Shown: positions 46,406 to 58,018, numbered from the stretch's first letter. The stretch is DNA of 64,000 bases from Tetragonia tetragonoides (GCA_038025085.1 CM076148.1:36477691-36541690); one strand, 5' to 3'. Notes: generated by a model not told the origin, from the letters alone. Numbers and translations: made by a program.

Positions 46406-46522
46406 TCAAGAGGACACATCCTTGGCATGATGGAAAAATGCAGTGGAGCAAAGAACAGAAGCAATGAAGGCAAAAATTCCTAATCCAATCATCAAAGATA
46501 TGCCTGCCACTATCAAGTCCAT
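46406..46522 (-). CDS. 38-aa single-pass membrane microprotein
   Basis: ORF of 39 codons including the stop: it begins MDLIVAGISLMIGLG, continues through a hydrophobic segment (IFAFIASVLCSTAFF) and ends HHAKDVSS. One transmembrane helix and a short polar tail. I recall similar tiny hydrophobic proteins with this F-F-H-x-A-K-D ending as conserved in other plants, but I cannot name the family. A donor (CAATTTCAG|GTAAAAT) follows about 35 nt after the stop, and an acceptor-like TTCTAG precedes the ATG by about 60 nt, which suggests a real spliced transcript with the ORF in a middle exon. A GA-rich leader candidate lies at 46680-46740. An overlapping longer frame (46299-46589) is less protein-like. 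Confidence 0.55.
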   Translation of the reverse strand: MDLIVAGISLMIGLGIFAFIASVLCSTAFFHHAKDVSS

Positions 46523-46789
46523 TATAGATTGAAAACTCAAAAGACCCATCAACATCTTCTCTCTCTATTTTAGTCTCACTAGAATTCAACAGAAGATTGT
46601 ATTTGGGTTAGATCGAATGAAGCATTGAAATGTGCGAAAACTTAAAAGATAACCGCCTTGCATAGATTATGAATATAGGGAAGGTCGGTCCAAGGTGTGA
46701 GGAGAGAGATACAGAGAGAGAATTGCAGAGAAATAAGAAAATTTTCAGCCAAAGATCGACACTTGTCTTTGGGGTTGTGAATCAGCAAA

Positions 46790-47150
46790 AGGTTATTGGT
46801 TTGTTTTCGCACCAAAATAAATAAATTATTGGTTTGTTTGATTCAGTTGGGGTTTGGATCAGCTTTTAATTTTATGTTTGCGACCTTCTCATCTAACTTT
46901 GCCAGATTCAGATTTGGAGAATGGAGTATGGAGCATGGAGCATGGAGTCTTGTTGGATTCGGGCTAAATGGATGGGTTCAGATAGGCCTGGGCAACGGGT
47001 CAGGTCGGGTCAGTCATGTTTGTGGAAGGGGGTTAGGTAGGTCCATTTTGATCTGTTTAATATTTAAAAAGTGTTTTTTTAATAATAAGAATTCGGTTAA
47101 TTGGTCCATTTATAACCCGGTATGATCCGTTTAACTTTTAAATGGGCAGA
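46790..47150. other. Intergenic; possible hAT-like remnant
   Basis: Contains ATGGAGC short tandems (46921-46950), then TAGGCCTGGGCAACGGGTCA at 46983, which resembles a hAT-type terminal sequence; a matching right end was not found. No gene. Confidence 0.35.
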
Positions 47151-47392
47151 CTTATTTTAACCCACCATTTACAATGTAAATGGACTTTACATTGTAGCAA
47201 AACTCATTTGACAGTAGTGGCAAATTGGCAATAAGCTTCTTTCCTTTGGATATTCTAATCACACTTTCACATAAATGGTGCCAATCTCCAATAGGGATTA
47301 CTTGATAAAGCCATTGAAGTATCCCTTGCCATACATATTGAGAGAACATACACTCAAAGAACAATTGCTGTTTAGTTTCAACATGATTTTCA

Positions 47393-47750
47393 TAGGGGTG
47401 CAGCTGAATTGATGCACTCGCGAGCAGCTCGTGCACATATTCGGTCAAAGCTCGGTCAAAGCTTGGTCAATAATAAACAATCCGAGCATGAGCACCAATT
47501 CAAGGCTCGTTTATTAAACGAGCCAAGTACGAGCACCCCACAACTCGGCTCGTTTAATATTTTCATGGGTGATCTTGCCTTTAAATTAGTGTGCTCGCGA
47601 GCAGCTCATGAACGACTTGGTCAAAGCTCGTTTAAATCTCGCTCGATAAGAAACGAGCCGAACACGAGCTCCAATATGATGCTCCTTTAATAAACGAGCC
47701 GAACACGAACACAGAAATACTCGGCTCGACTCGACTCGTTTGCACCCCCT
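47393..47750. mobile_element. Non-autonomous hAT-type element (in the LINE zinc-binding region)
   Basis: 358 bp with ends TAGGGGTGCA...TGCACCCCCT. Flanked by GATTTTCA and CATTTCCA (8 bp, two mismatches). The interior is GCTCG-rich, with repeated TCGGCTCG/AACGAGCC and GAGCACGAAC-type motifs. It separates the two halves of the LINE zinc motif. Confidence 0.75.
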
Positions 47751-48780
47751 CATTTCCACAAAAGACACACATAGGGTCACAGTTAACCCCCTAGCTAAGC
47801 AATCTGCTTAGTTCTCAATATGTCTTGCAATGCTAGCCATAGCACAAAAATAGTCTTAGGGGCAGCTAAATTAGAACACACAAGATTCTTCCATGAGACA
47901 TTATGCACATGTCCTCTCAGTTTTTGATAAGTGTGCTTATAAAGAATTTATTCTTCCTCATAACAAATCTCATCCTCCCATCAAACTTAAATATGTCCTC
48001 ATATGAAAGATCTTCCTGACCATCCAAGATGCTCGAGGAGGTGTCTCCATAAGCATCAATTCAGCTTGTTTAATGTAGTATGTGTGCACCCAGAGTATCC
48101 AAAGTGTATCTTTTTTAGCCCTAAGCGCTCATAGTAACTTGCATACAGGATACAGTTACTTGGTTCCAAATTTTCATATCCATAAGGTTAAAACCTCCAG
48201 CACCTTTGGGTAGACAGATTCCATCCCAAGCAACTAATGACCTCTTAGTGATGGCAGTGTCACCAGAGGTAGCTCCTGCATGCAGCTTCAATCAGTTTCA
48301 TAATCTTTTGAGGAAGAACAAATAGTTAACCCCAATAAGCCTGTACCCCAAAGAGAACAACTTTGATAAGTTGAATCCTTACTGTATAAGACAGAAATCT
48401 AGCGGTCCACGAAGTGATCCAAGAATTTTATCCTTGATAATAAGGGATACCCTCCCCCCCCCCCCCAAGTAAGCTTGGCTTTTAATTCAAATTAGCTTTC
48501 AAACAAGTTGCTGCTAAGAAATGGCTAAACTTTTGGTGCAGTAAAGCAATAGAATCATAATCTACTTTGGGAAAAAGAAGCAAGTCATCTACAAAACACA
48601 GATGTACTATGTCCAATCTTTTACATCTGGGATGGAAATGAAAGCTTGATTCTCCATGCAAAGTGTGTAGCACTCTATGCAAGTACTCCATAACAAGGGT
48701 GGAAAGGAAAGGAGAGATAGGGTCACCATGTCTCAATCCTTTTTTTGCAGGAAAAACCTCAGTATAAACATCATTCAAGT

Positions 48781-49604
48781 TAGACCTGGCCAATGTGCGG
48801 TCCAAGTCGGGGCTGGGCCGGGATTGATGAGATAAAGGCCCTGCTTTGCACTACGAATCCACGGGCTGTGTTGGGCCGTGCCTACGGGCCTGGCCAAGGC
48901 TCACCCGTGGTTGGACCGATGATAGGCCTGGTGGTGGGCCTAGTGTCGGTCAAGTGCTCGGCGGGTCAAGCGGTTCACGCTTTTTTTTTGGGCCTGGTAT
49001 TTCAACAGTCTTTTTGCTTTGATATGCCATGCCTGCGAAACTCAACCAAGGTTCCTCCAACCCTTCATCAAAAGAATCAAAAACCAATTTGACTCAGGGG
49101 TTCTTAGAGAGTGACTCAAACAGAGATTGAAGAAAGAGTAAAATGGTGGGAGTGTTGAAGAAGAAGGTCTGAAATATAACTGAAGAGAGAGAGTGTTTGC
49201 ATATTTGCATCTTTTTCTATTTAGACATTGAGTAATGTGCAATTCCACTTTTTATTGTAATTCACTAAGCAAAGTATCAATGTATAGCTTCACACCGTCA
49301 GGCATCATTTCAACTTTTCATTTTTATTGGAGTAAAATAAGACAACATTGAGATTTAATACCGTGCCTAACCAAGGCTTAGTGCAGGCTTGGGCCGTGCC
49401 TTAGACGGGCTAGTGCTGGGCCTGCTCTAACGGGCTGGTCCAGTGTTGTATCATATTTTTCTATACCTTCGACCCAAGTCCGCACTAGTTGGACCAGTGC
49501 TTGTTACGTTATTGGGCCTAGTCCCCTGGCAAGGCACTGAGATGCCCATACCCGGGCCGGTCCATTACGCGCCTGGGCCTGGCCCGGCCCATTGGCCACT
49601 TCTA
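48781..49604. mobile_element. Non-autonomous hAT-type element, 824 bp, perfect 8-bp TSD
   Basis: Terminal repeats TAGACCTGGCCAA and, reversed, TAGAAGTGGCCAA. The TSD is ATTCAAGT (48773-48780, 49605-49612). The outer thirds are GGGCC/CTGGGC-rich and the middle is AT-rich. No transposase ORF. Confidence 0.9.
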
Positions 49605-49640
49605 ATTCAAGTTAATAGAATAGCTCACAGTAGTAATGCA

Positions 49641-50057
49641 TAGGGCTGATCAAAAATATCTGAACCCGAGCATCCGATCCAAAAATCCGAATATCCAAAA
49701 AAGCGGATGTCCGAAATTTCGGATACCCGAAAAACGAATATCCAAAATTTCGGATACGGGTTCGGATACCGTTTTTCAAAATTTTCGGATATTCGGATAT
49801 CCGAAAATATCTGAAAAACTCAAAATTATCCGAAATATCCGAAACTATCCGAAATATTTGGCTCACATTTATTAAATATTAGGTACAAAATAGGATAAAA
49901 AATAAAAAATTTAAATATTTTTTGGATAATGGATATCCGACTATCCGAATCCGAAATTTCGGGTATCCAAAAATCGGATATCGAAAATTTCGGATACGGA
50001 TTCAGATATCAAAAATTGGTACCCGAAATTTTGGATACACGCAAATGAACACCCCTA
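49641..50057. mobile_element. Non-autonomous hAT-type element, 417 bp, perfect 8-bp TSD
   Basis: The TSD is GTAATGCA (49633-49640, 50058-50065). Ends TAGGGCTGAT...GAACACCCCTA. The interior is packed with inverted ATATCCGAA/TTCGGATAT motifs (at least a dozen), making it strongly self-complementary. Confidence 0.9.
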
Positions 50058-50670
50058 GTAATGCATACCATAATCCATTGAATATATTTTGCAGGGAAAC
50101 CCAATTCTCTCAATATATGCAATATAAATTAAAACACCACTCCATTGAGTCATATGCCTTTTGTAGATTAATTTTAAGCATACAACAAGGAGAAATATTT
50201 TTCCTGGAGTAGCCTTTCACCAGTTCATGGCTATGTAGAATATTGTCTCCAATCAGTCTCCACAGAATAAAAAGTGATTGACTATTACTTATAATTGTGC
50301 CAATTATACGATGCATCCTATAAGTCGAGATCTTGGAAATAGTTTTATAGACAAGAATGCAACAAGTAATAGGTCTAAACTCTTTTACAGAAGAAGGTTG
50401 TTGCACATTAGGAACAAGTGTAATTAAGACATTGTAGACCTCAGGACCAATAACATGCCAAGCTTTTTTGAAGAAATGCGCATTGAATCCATCTATGACA
50501 TAAGCTTTATTACATCAATTGAAAAAGTTGCATCCTTGATTTCTTTTTCTGTAACTTCTGCACACATAAGCAATTAATGTGCAGGGGATAAGCTAGGTCC
50601 CTGCCTAGAAATCTGCAAATCAATACTAGCCAGATTAGATATTGAAGCACCCATCAGATTTGTATAAAAA

Positions 50671-51255
50671 TTCAAGATGACGATCGTGGCAGCAGTAGAT
50701 GAAAGAAGGTGTTCACGTAGTATGCAAGATCACCTAGATGACTATGAATATGATCGACGATCGTGGATGGCGCCGATGAAAGTATTGGAGGTAGTGACAA
50801 CAAGTTGACTTTTCCATACTTGATGATATGTGAAGATTCAACGGATAGATCGAAGATTCACCGACCAATTACTTGTGAGACTGGACGTGCAGATCGAGTA
50901 CTCACCGACCAATGATTTTGTGAAGATTCGACATGCAGATCGAGGACTCACCAAAGATGAGGACACGTATTGTGTTGTTCCAATCGTAACGTTCGTGATG
51001 ATCATGCCGCTACGATTGCGGGAGGGTATTAGAGATAAGATACAGGAAAATATATTATATGAATATATTTTCCATATCTATCTAGGAAATTAGATATTAG
51101 ATATTATATGATTAAGATATTATATTAGAGATCGTATGTAATTAGGAAACTAGTATTATTAGGATATTAGTATGACTTGGAGAGCAAGTCATTAGCGTAT
51201 TTAAATATGAGATTTCCTCAACATTAATAATAAGAAGCAATATTATGAGTCTATC
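50671..51255. other. Possible retroelement 3' region with GA-TTC repeats
   Basis: Three imperfect copies of GAAGATTC-AC-GATAGATCGA-type sequence (50831-50960). Then GCGGGAGGGTATTAGAGATA (about 51019), which looks like a polypurine tract followed by an LTR start. No coding domain recognised. Confidence 0.3.
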
Positions 51256-51313
51256 ATTTAACTCCCTCTGACCCATGTTTACCTTGGTGGTTTCCATTTT
51301 GGTCCGTCCCTTG

Positions 51314-51317
<4 letters not shown>

Positions 51318-51350
<33 letters not shown>

Positions 51351-52221
51351 GAAAAGGCAAGACAACCAGGTAACCTCCATTAGAGGTTAACCTAAGGTGC
51401 CTTCACTAACCGATTAGTGAAGGACTTGAAGGAGACAATTACAGCCATAAACACATAGAAAAGAAGCTAAAAATGATACAAGTTAGACAAGATCTAAAAA
51501 TGAAACATCTTCATCTTCCGGCTCCATCTTGTTCATCAGCTCAACGCCACAAAACCAGAAAACAAAAACATAAATAAAGAGGATCAATTCTTCAAAATCC
51601 TCTCCACACCAACAACTGGAGCTTCAATCAGCTAACACCATGGCGAAATTGATAAGAACTAAGCACCAGGACCACCGCAATGCCAAATTCCCCAATTGAA
51701 AACCAAGAGCTAAACCGAAAAATTCTTCAAAAACAACAAGGTGGAAATGGCACAAACCCAGATCAGAAAATCTCATCTCCGATCTAAGCACCCAAGGCTT
51801 AACCAAGACCAAGCCATCGATTTCGTTGGAAAACCCTCGAAAAACGAAAATCTTTAGAAGGAGACCAAGCTTTTCTACTAGATCTACACATCAAAGGCTT
51901 AAAAGAGACTAAATTTGGACAACAACTCGAAACCCAGCTCAAAAGACATTGAAAGAAGATCTTGATAAATAGATCTTTTCTCCCCCCAAGGAAAGGAAAA
52001 AAACCAGATCAGATCTGGAAAAACAAGACAAGAAACTTAACTTGGGGAGGAGAAATGGCTAGAAAAAGGAATGGTGGAAGCTTGAAGAAGAGAGGCGGCT
52101 AAAACGGAGCTTTGGGAGGCTAGGGTTACTGAAATGGAACTTTGGGAGGCAAGGGTTTCTAGAGAGATAAACTCTCTAGAAATCCTTATCATTTTCCTGG
52201 ATTCACTAGGGGGCTTCTTTC
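51318..52221 (-). mobile_element. Non-LTR retroposon with poly(A), 10-bp TSD
   Basis: About 0.9 kb flanked by CCCTTGTTTA (51308-51317 and 52222-52231). A T-run of about 29 at the left end is the poly(A) tail, so the element is on the minus strand. Its 3' end reads CTAATGGAGGTTACCTGGTT. No RT domain seen; the only ORF (51624-51812) is unrecognised. Either a SINE/LINE-derived non-autonomous element or a processed copy of an unknown RNA. Confidence 0.7.
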
Positions 52222-52575
52222 CCCTTGTTTATTTTGGTGGTTTCCATTTTGGTTTGTTCCTTGTTTACCTTGGTATTTCTTTTTTAGGTAAGAAAAAGTG
52301 ATATAATTACTTATATACCCCTCTCTTTATCCTATTTTATTTCCTTAATCTACCTCATTAACTGACATTAATCATTCAATGCCCCCTCACAATCTCTCAC
52401 CTAACGTTACAATACATCTACCATCTACCCACATCACTCTCATTTATTCTGGAAATTTCCCCACCCACTAACAATTAACTGTTGTTACCCATTGTCTCTT
52501 TATTTCAATCTCTCGATGAAATCACAGATCTACTCTCTCTCTCTCTTCTTGTTCTTGACCAAAACCCTAACTCTC

Positions 52576-52580
52576 CATCT

Positions 52581-52633
<53 letters not shown>
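52576..52633. repeat. (CT)n microsatellite in a leader-like region
   Basis: About 25 CT units, 95 bp upstream of the ATG at 52728; typical of plant 5' UTRs. Confidence 0.9.
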
Positions 52634-52637
<4 letters not shown>

Positions 52638-52727
52638 CCAAATCAATCCACCATCTTTCTCTCATCACGAAATCATATCAACCCAGATCTATACTCTCTC
52701 ATCAAAACTCAGCTCAATTAATTAAAT

Positions 52728-53078
52728 ATGGGTAGCCCTATTGATTTTACCTTGGCACCTAATACATACCCTGATGAAGATGTGGGTTGGCTGATTGAAC
52801 AAGACCCTAATATTGTCGAGGATTCGTATGATAGTGGTCGAAAAGGTAAAGAGGTTGTTGAGGAAGATGAAGTTTCCTCCAAACGGCCAAAATGTAGTGC
52901 TTATGACGTTCCATGGCGAAGAGATGACCCGGAACCCCATCTCAAACGCCGACCTCATTGTTGATCCCCAAGAAAATCATATCAAAAGCGACGACAGTGG
53001 AGTAGTTGTGGTTACTGTACCTCATCTCCTAGATTATTCAGAAGTTGATCAGGAAATGTTAAGAATATTACTCCCTGT
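52728..53078 (+). pseudogene. Unrecognised acidic ORF, 5' end of a disrupted gene
   Basis: From the ATG at 52728 a 78-codon frame reads MGSPIDFTLAPNTYPDEDVG, with an acidic/charged middle (GRKGKEVVEEDEVSSKRPK), and stops at 52964. The next frame carries an equally protein-like continuation (DLIVDPQENH, then VVVVTVPHLLDYSEVDQEML) to about 53090, where sequence typical of the Gypsy-type block begins. So either a 1-nt frameshift or an unrecognised splice is present, and the gene ends abruptly. An AT-rich/CT-rich leader precedes the ATG. I do not recognise the family. It could be a host gene fragment captured inside the mariner element, or a gene truncated by insertion. Confidence 0.4.
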
Positions 53079-53883
53079 AATGCTCCAATTTTAATATCAC
53101 TTAATCAGAGGCGTAATAATAACAAACAACCCAAATGTGGTACTAGAACTGAAGCGTTACAACCGTACTCACCCGAAGGAAAACACAAGGCAAGGGGTAA
53201 AGCGAAAATAAAATAAAAGACGAACTAAACTCCAAAACGAAAATCGATCTTATAAACTTATAAAACTTAGTTGAAATAGTAATATCTTACAAACAACCTT
53301 TTTATCCAAATTATAGTTACACCGTTACTAAGCTTAACATTTAATACAATGAAGAATTGAAGTGTAATCCACGCCATGCGTATCCTCAAAACATGAACAC
53401 ACTCGTCCCAATTAACATCCAACGACTGCACGTCATCAACATGCACGTGCAAGTGGAGATATAGATATGCAAAGAACACAGAAAACAGAAAATTAGTGGA
53501 AGCTAAGTAAGAACACTCCACCTTGTCAAATGCAATGTTTTATGTTTTAAAATACAAATAGCACTTATCAGATAATAATATTCAAAGTAATAATAATAGT
53601 AGTCATTATAGACGATAATACACATAAAGTATCTTAGATACTTTTCCCTTTAAAGGTATTGTCTTTCACTGTTTTTTTTGTCTTTCACTGTCCTTTTATA
53701 ATTATGTTAGCTTTCGCGAAACTTTTAGGTGGTATGGGAGATACACGACCAAGTTTACTTCCTTTGGCAGGAGGTCACCTCTTATTATAATTCACAACTC
53801 AGGCTATCGCCCTGGCTGTCACTATATCATAATTTCTGTATCAGTATATATAAAAATACGCATGAAACGTGTACTCCATAAAC

Positions 53884-54448
53884 TAGGGGTGAGCAATGGG
53901 ACCAAATACCTGGTTCTGGATCCGGAACCGGTCAGGACCTGGCGGGTCCAAACTTGGAACCAGTCCCACCGGGACTAGTTCTGGTTCCAGAATTTTGGAA
54001 CTGGTTGGAACTAGTACCAGTTCCGGGTACCAGTTTTTTGGACCAGGTACCAGCCGGGTACCCAGCAGGACCAATTCCAAGATCCAGTTTATGAGTTTCA
54101 TACTTTGATGTGGCATTGAGTTTTATTAATTATTGTTTTTGTATTTTCGTTTTTGGGTTCTAATATTATGATATTAGGTAAATTTTAGTAATAGATGGTT
54201 TATTAAAGAGAGTTGTATAAAATAATATTAAGTTTTGGGGAAAGAAGAGGACAAAAAAGTCTATGAAAAAGTGGAAATGGGTACTTGGTCCCGGAACCGA
54301 TACCCGCCAGTTCCAGTACCAGTTTCCAGATTTCAGGATTCGTGGTAACCAGTTCCAGTATTAGTTTCCAGATTTCATGACCCGTAGTAACCAGTTTCAG
54401 TACCAGTTTCAGGTATTTTAGGCGGGTACCCACCCATGTTCACCCCTA
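53884..54448. mobile_element. Non-autonomous hAT-type element, copy 1 of a pair
   Basis: 565 bp; ends TAGGGGTGAGCA...TGTTCACCCCTA; TSD CCATAAAC/CCAGAAAC (one mismatch). The interior has many GGAACCAGTT/GGTACC-type repeats. The same family is at 58859-59422 in the opposite orientation. Confidence 0.9.
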
Positions 54449-55690
54449 CCAGAAACCGTCCAATGACCCTTTTGGAGGTCATACCACAAATCAAAGAACA
54501 ATCTCAATCTTCAATCTCATACTTATGCATATCTGCATAATATAATCATTCTCAATCATACGTTTTCCATTCTCATACTTTCTGTATATGTATATCTCTG
54601 TATTTACTTTCTGAATAGCTCATAATCTCACTTATACTTCTCACATACTTTATGAAGCTTTATAATGTCTTAGATATGTATTTCAATGACTTTATCTTCC
54701 TTATTTCATCTCATTACTTTGCTGTATTTTCTGTATACTCTTCACATACATCATTCTCATGTTTCGTATATATACTCATATAGCTCAATAATTCACATAC
54801 TTCACATATCTCATGATATAACATGTTTACTTCGTACTTAGCACATACTTTTCCTAAATAATTATAGACAAGGAAAAAATGATGGACATGCACTTACACT
54901 TACAAATGCTCCCAAAACGCAACAAGATTTTTATCTTTTTCCAACTCTAGGCTTTACACCTATTAATAATAAATAATAATTCTCTATATTAATAATCTAA
55001 ATAACACTTCTCACAAATTAATAAAACTCAAAGTATTCCTCTTGTTTCTTTTAGTCATGCTTTCGGCCAAGCAAGATAACACCAAATAAACAATTTTCTG
55101 ATTTTCCACTTTAATCCATATTATCACATCTTATTTCTAAAATCGTCCCTTAATTAATAAATTAATTTTACTTGGTATTATCCATATGCAACCATTCGAA
55201 AATATTTTAAAACTCACCCATATAACTTATACATGCTCAAACACATAGATCCACTTATTAATTAAACACCTTCGAGCATCATTTGTAAATAAACAATAAT
55301 TAATCTAACTTGATTTATATAATCATTCTTCACAATGCAGTAATTATCACAAACTCATTCTTAACCTTTATAAGGCTCGAAAATCACATGCTTCAACATA
55401 ACTTAATTAATCTAGCATAATCCCTTCTTAAACATACTTTCGAAAATAACATCCTTAATTCATACATAGGCTTCGAACCCCATAAATCACACACCCAATC
55501 AACATGCTCTTTAGATCTTAATCTTTCTAGGTGATTTACTCACACAACATCACAACAATAATTATTATAACTATAGCAAAGTCATCTTTCATGCATAATC
55601 TTTCTTAAGTGATTTGGAAGAGAGTTTGGGGAATAAAGATATGAACATAAACCTTAGTGATCTTCCCCTAGATTCGGCCTTGATGGTCCT

Positions 55691-55756
55691 GGCTTCTTGT
55701 GGATCAATGTCACTACCCCTCTCAGCATCATTTACCAAAACAGTGATCTCATTATT
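55691..55756 (-). pseudogene. atpE (fragment): Plastid atpE (ATP synthase epsilon) fragment in nuclear DNA
   Basis: The minus strand encodes NNEITVLVNDAERGSDIDPQ followed by EA, a stretch I recognise as the middle of the chloroplast ATP synthase epsilon subunit, with one conservative change visible (R for K). The match stops sharply on both sides, with unrelated sequence beyond. No start, no full gene. A tiny plastid-to-nucleus DNA insertion or a transcript-derived scrap. Confidence 0.7.
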
Positions 55757-57019
55757 GCTAGGATTTGATGTTTGTTGCAAATCTTTCAAGTTTGAAGGTT
55801 CTTGGTTCGAAAATGATGAAGAGAAGAATAATCCAAGAACAACGCAAAGTCAAAATATCATTATACAAGCTCAAAACCGAATTGAATAATGAATGAATAA
55901 GTGTTCTAGCTTTGTTACATTAATCTTTAGAAATTACTCTTAGCTTTCTCAAGGTCTAATTGATTCCAAATGAACTTAGAGTTGTAGAGATTATGTGAGA
56001 AAATGAGAAGATATATTTGTTCTTGTGGTTGTATGTGCAATCGATTAGAGAGAAAACAAAAGAGCTAGAATATTGTGATTGTCTTTTTGCACAAAAGAAA
56101 TCAATGGCTTGTAATCTTGGATCAAATATGTTTGAGAAGTGGAGTGAATCATTCTAAGGAGATTTGACTAGATTAATATTTCCAATGAATTCGCCAAGTG
56201 TGCTTGACTATGTTCAAGAGTTACTATTCTACTTCCATTACTTAGTGACCAAGGTGAAAAGAAAGATCATGATTTCTCTAGAGAATTCTATTGGATTGCT
56301 TGGCTGACTTTGATGGATTGAAAGTGTACTTGGGCTCGGGTTTGGAAGAGAAAAAGAATCGGGCTTTGGCCCACAAACCGAACACACAAACCCACAAAAC
56401 CGAAACCTGAATTTATGTACTAGCTTGATCCAAAATAAATAAATAATACCCAATAGGTACAACATACACAGTTATGATAATTAAGTGTCATTAGTCACTA
56501 AGACATAACTATTAGCACAAAGCGAGTTTAATTAGCAAGTAAACAAGTTTAAAAAATTTCGTAAATTATATTTCTTAAAAGAAGTTTCGTCCCAAAACTT
56601 AAGCAAACTAACCTTCAAAAATATAGGGATAACGTTGTCTGACATCATCCTCAGATTCCCAAGTTGCTTCTTAGCTTCTACAGTCTCACTTCTCCACAAA
56701 ACTTTAACCAAAGATATGACTTTATTCCTCAGAATTCTATCTTTATAATCTAAAATCTGAACAGGTTGTTCCTCATAACTCAAGTTCTCTTCTACCCACA
56801 AGGGCTTAGATTCAATCACATGCGATGAGTCATAAACATACTTACGGAGTTACGACACATGAAAAACATTATGCACATTAGCCAAATACGGTGGTAAAGC
56901 CAATCGATAAGCAACTTCTCCGCTTCTCCCCAAAATCTCATAAGGACCAATAAACTTTGGACTAAGTTTTCCTCTCTTCCCAAATCCCTTAATTCTTTTC
57001 ATAGGAGATACTTCCAAAA

Positions 57020-57692
57020 CACTACAAAAAAACAGTCTATTTGCTACCGATGGATTCGGTCGCAAAACATCGAAATTCGGTCGCAAAACACCATTAGCGA
57101 TCGATCAGCAACCGATTACAGTCGGCCGCTAAAAACATGGTGGCTAAGTAATAACGACCGATTCGATCGGTCGCTAAATGTCAGCGATCGAAAAATAGCG
57201 ACCGCTCAGCGGTCGCTAAAAGTAATTTTTGTCAAAAAAATATATTCCAGATTAGTGACAATATTACCCAGATAACTAGTATCTTTAAGTTGTAATTTTA
57301 CCCAGATTTTACAACAAGTACCTATCCACTTTGAGTTGTTGTAATTTTAACCAGAATTTACAACAAGTACCAAGTTCAACAAACGCCCAGTTTCTTCCAA
57401 CAAAAAAAAAAAGTAATTCTTGAGTGTTATACATGGAAATGCAAATTCTTAATTGACAAATTAGATATACAGAAGTACAAACTTCTATAATTTATCTCAA
57501 AATACTAAAAGTAACAACTAAAAAGAATCAAAAAACGCAAAATCCTTTTAGATCTTGAAACCTTCACTTCCTGCAAACACCAATCGATGACAAGTGATGC
57601 AAAATTAACTTGCCATAACCATTATTCACATATCAGGAAAAGATAGACAGTCTCAAAAACGGTAGCTATTCAGCTTTTTTTTTTTTGTAGTG
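57020..57692. mobile_element. Non-autonomous CACTA (En/Spm) element in the Gypsy fragment
   Basis: 673 bp. Ends CACTACAAAAAAAC...TTTTTTGTAGTG, TSD AAA (57017-57019, 57693-57695). Subterminal arrays of GGTCGC / GCGACC motifs (TCGGTCGCTAAA). No transposase. Removing it and one AAA joins GDKVL to LEVSP in frame. Confidence 0.93.
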
Positions 57693-57722
57693 AAAGAACT
57701 TTATCACCAACTTTAAACTCTA

Positions 57723-58018
57723 GGATGATGTTTACTAGCTTGCAATCAATTTAATGCAATGCAATCATTTTATAGAGTTAATGTGTGGTGGAAAAAGAAA
57801 GAAGAGGGTGAAAAGAGATAGGAAAAGTGAGTTTGATTATACCATCCCAAGTAATCACCATTACATTGGAAAAATTGAGCAATTGTGATTACATTGGAAA
57901 ATGCAATCAACCCCACTTTTTCCATCCCTCTCCTCCCACTCCTTCACTTTTCACCCCACATATACTCTACAAATTGATTGCATTGCATTGCATTTGATTG
58001 CAAGTAATTAAACGAGCC
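57723..58018. mobile_element. MITE with CTA TSD in the Gypsy fragment (PIF/Harbinger-like)
   Basis: 296 bp with imperfect inverted ends (left GGATGATGTTTACTAGCTTG, right reversed GGCTCGTTTAATTACTTGCA, both running into CAATCAA). TSD CTA at 57720-57722 and 58019-58021. Removing it restores the Gypsy frame RRPL-EFKVGD. Confidence 0.85.

Larger units (their letters stand above)
47152..50670 (-). mobile_element. Decayed LINE, split by three hAT-type elements
   Basis: Reading from the right: a finger/palm region near 50670-50410 (FYTNLMGAS, then a degraded APGIDGFN-type block); PSSVKEFRPITCC, ISNSQSLFI, LKINLQKAYDS (RT, 50406-50110); after two insertions, SYSIN then AKKGLRHGDPISP and the catalytic LCFVDDLLLF (48805-48482); and the zinc-binding end, MCVFCGN / HVETKQQLFFEC, at 47790-47300. 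Several stops, so inactive. Elements at 49641-50057, 48781-49604 and 47393-47750 interrupt it, and the frame resumes across each. Confidence 0.88.
53079..56530 (-). mobile_element. Probable Gypsy LTR / 3' non-coding region
   Basis: This AT-rich block lies immediately downstream of the Gypsy polyprotein end and begins on the left with TGTAATGCTCCAATTTTAAT, an LTR-like start. The polypurine tract and right LTR edge were not identified, so the extent is uncertain. Interrupted by the hAT element at 53884-54448. Contains the atpE-like fragment at 55691-55756. Confidence 0.4.

Noticed and set aside
49636..50030. Protein rich in Tyr/Pro/Ile/Arg on both strands
   Set aside because: Product of ATATCCGAA-type inverted repeats inside a hAT element.
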